The notes beneath the pieces are model-generated. The model saw nothing but the letters and a program-made list of their open reading frames with translations. It had not been told where the DNA came from and ran no database searches. From Trichoplusia ni (lineage: Eukaryota; Arthropoda; Insecta; Lepidoptera; Noctuidae), in contig NC_039479.1 in assembly GCF_003590095.1 (NCBI RefSeq), positions 2,728,001 to 2,792,000 on the forward strand: a stretch of 64,000 bases of DNA, read 5' to 3'. Of the stretch, positions 63,818 to 64,000 are shown in pieces. The position numbers were made by a program, and so were the translations under genes. How positions within the stretch are numbered: position 1 is the stretch's first letter; every line of letters begins with the position of its first letter.

Positions 63818-64000
63818 TTACAGCAGGGAACACCTAGTCTTCTTCTTCTTTTTGACCTGTAATGCGGCACGGGTCGCAGTCTCGAACACCTCGCGCACGC
63901 CTTCCTTGCTTTTGGCAGAGCACTCCAGATACGCGAAGGCGTTGATCTTCTCGGCCATGGCTCGGCCCTCCTGCGGCTTTACCGGCTCCTGCTTCATCTT
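63818..64000 (-). CDS. Rho1: Rho1 small GTPase, C-terminal part (partial)
   Basis: Last 61 codons, including stop, of the RhoA orthologue, a membrane-anchored GTPase controlling actin and myosin. The frame reads KMKQEPVKPQEGRAMAEKIN, then FAYLECSAKSKEGVREVFET and ATRAALQ, then a Lys-rich polybasic stretch and the C-terminal CSLL. SAK is the G5 base-recognition motif (ECSAKSK). CSLL is a CAAX box with Leu last, which predicts geranylgeranylation. The stop is TAA at 63820-63818. The 5' part with the P-loop and switch regions lies beyond the right edge. No splice junction is seen inside this segment. Confidence 0.96.
   Translation of the reverse strand, partial: KMKQEPVKPQEGRAMAEKINAFAYLECSAKSKEGVREVFETATRAALQVKKKKKTRCSLL

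Overview
This window is nuclear DNA from an insect, almost certainly a moth (Lepidoptera, possibly a noctuoid). The evidence is intron-split genes with canonical GT-AG junctions in an AT-rich background, two insect RR-2 cuticle protein genes, insect-type Rho1 and ATP synthase alpha proteins, and many short repeats of kinds I associate with lepidopteran genomes. The order assignment rests on recognition, not on a database search. All exon models were built by hand from splice sites, reading phase and protein family similarity. Each model is phase-consistent from end to end.

Layout. 1-5.6 kb: two tandem RR-2 cuticle protein genes (+). 6.06-16.81 kb: the first 14 coding exons of RIC1, a Rab6 GEF subunit (-). 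Its 3' half is not in the window, so the cuticle genes appear to lie inside a RIC1 intron on the opposite strand. 17.5-37.5 kb: a very large ATRX/XNP-type SNF2 chromatin remodeller (+, 22 coding exons, about 3,887 aa), head-to-head with RIC1. 41.3-50.0 kb: PXK, a PX-domain kinase-like protein (-, 11 exons, 537 aa), convergent with ATRX. 51.3-55.9 kb: mitochondrial ATP synthase alpha subunit (+, 10 exons, 557 aa), head-to-head with PXK. 57.3-62.9 kb: NOL9/Grc3 polynucleotide 5'-kinase (+, 5 exons, 915 aa). 63.8 kb to the end: the last 61 codons of Rho1 (-), convergent with NOL9.

The genes are mostly unrelated housekeeping loci (Golgi Rab activation, chromatin, endosomal sorting, energy, rRNA processing, cytoskeleton) arranged in divergent and convergent pairs. 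They do not form a pathway. Only the cuticle pair looks like a local gene family.

Introns and intergenic DNA carry mobile-element remains. They include a MITE with 29-bp inverted ends (10064-10347), a hAT-like element with a perfect 8-bp target duplication (47594-47875), several tRNA-derived SINE fragments, a dispersed repeat present three times, and some striking palindromes. The most unusual items are the oversized ATRX protein (no ADD domain, an in-frame 33-bp tandem repeat, helical repeat-like segments, and clusters of SUMO-site and SUMO-interaction-like motifs) and the nested cuticle genes. I did not find a clearly new multi-gene system.
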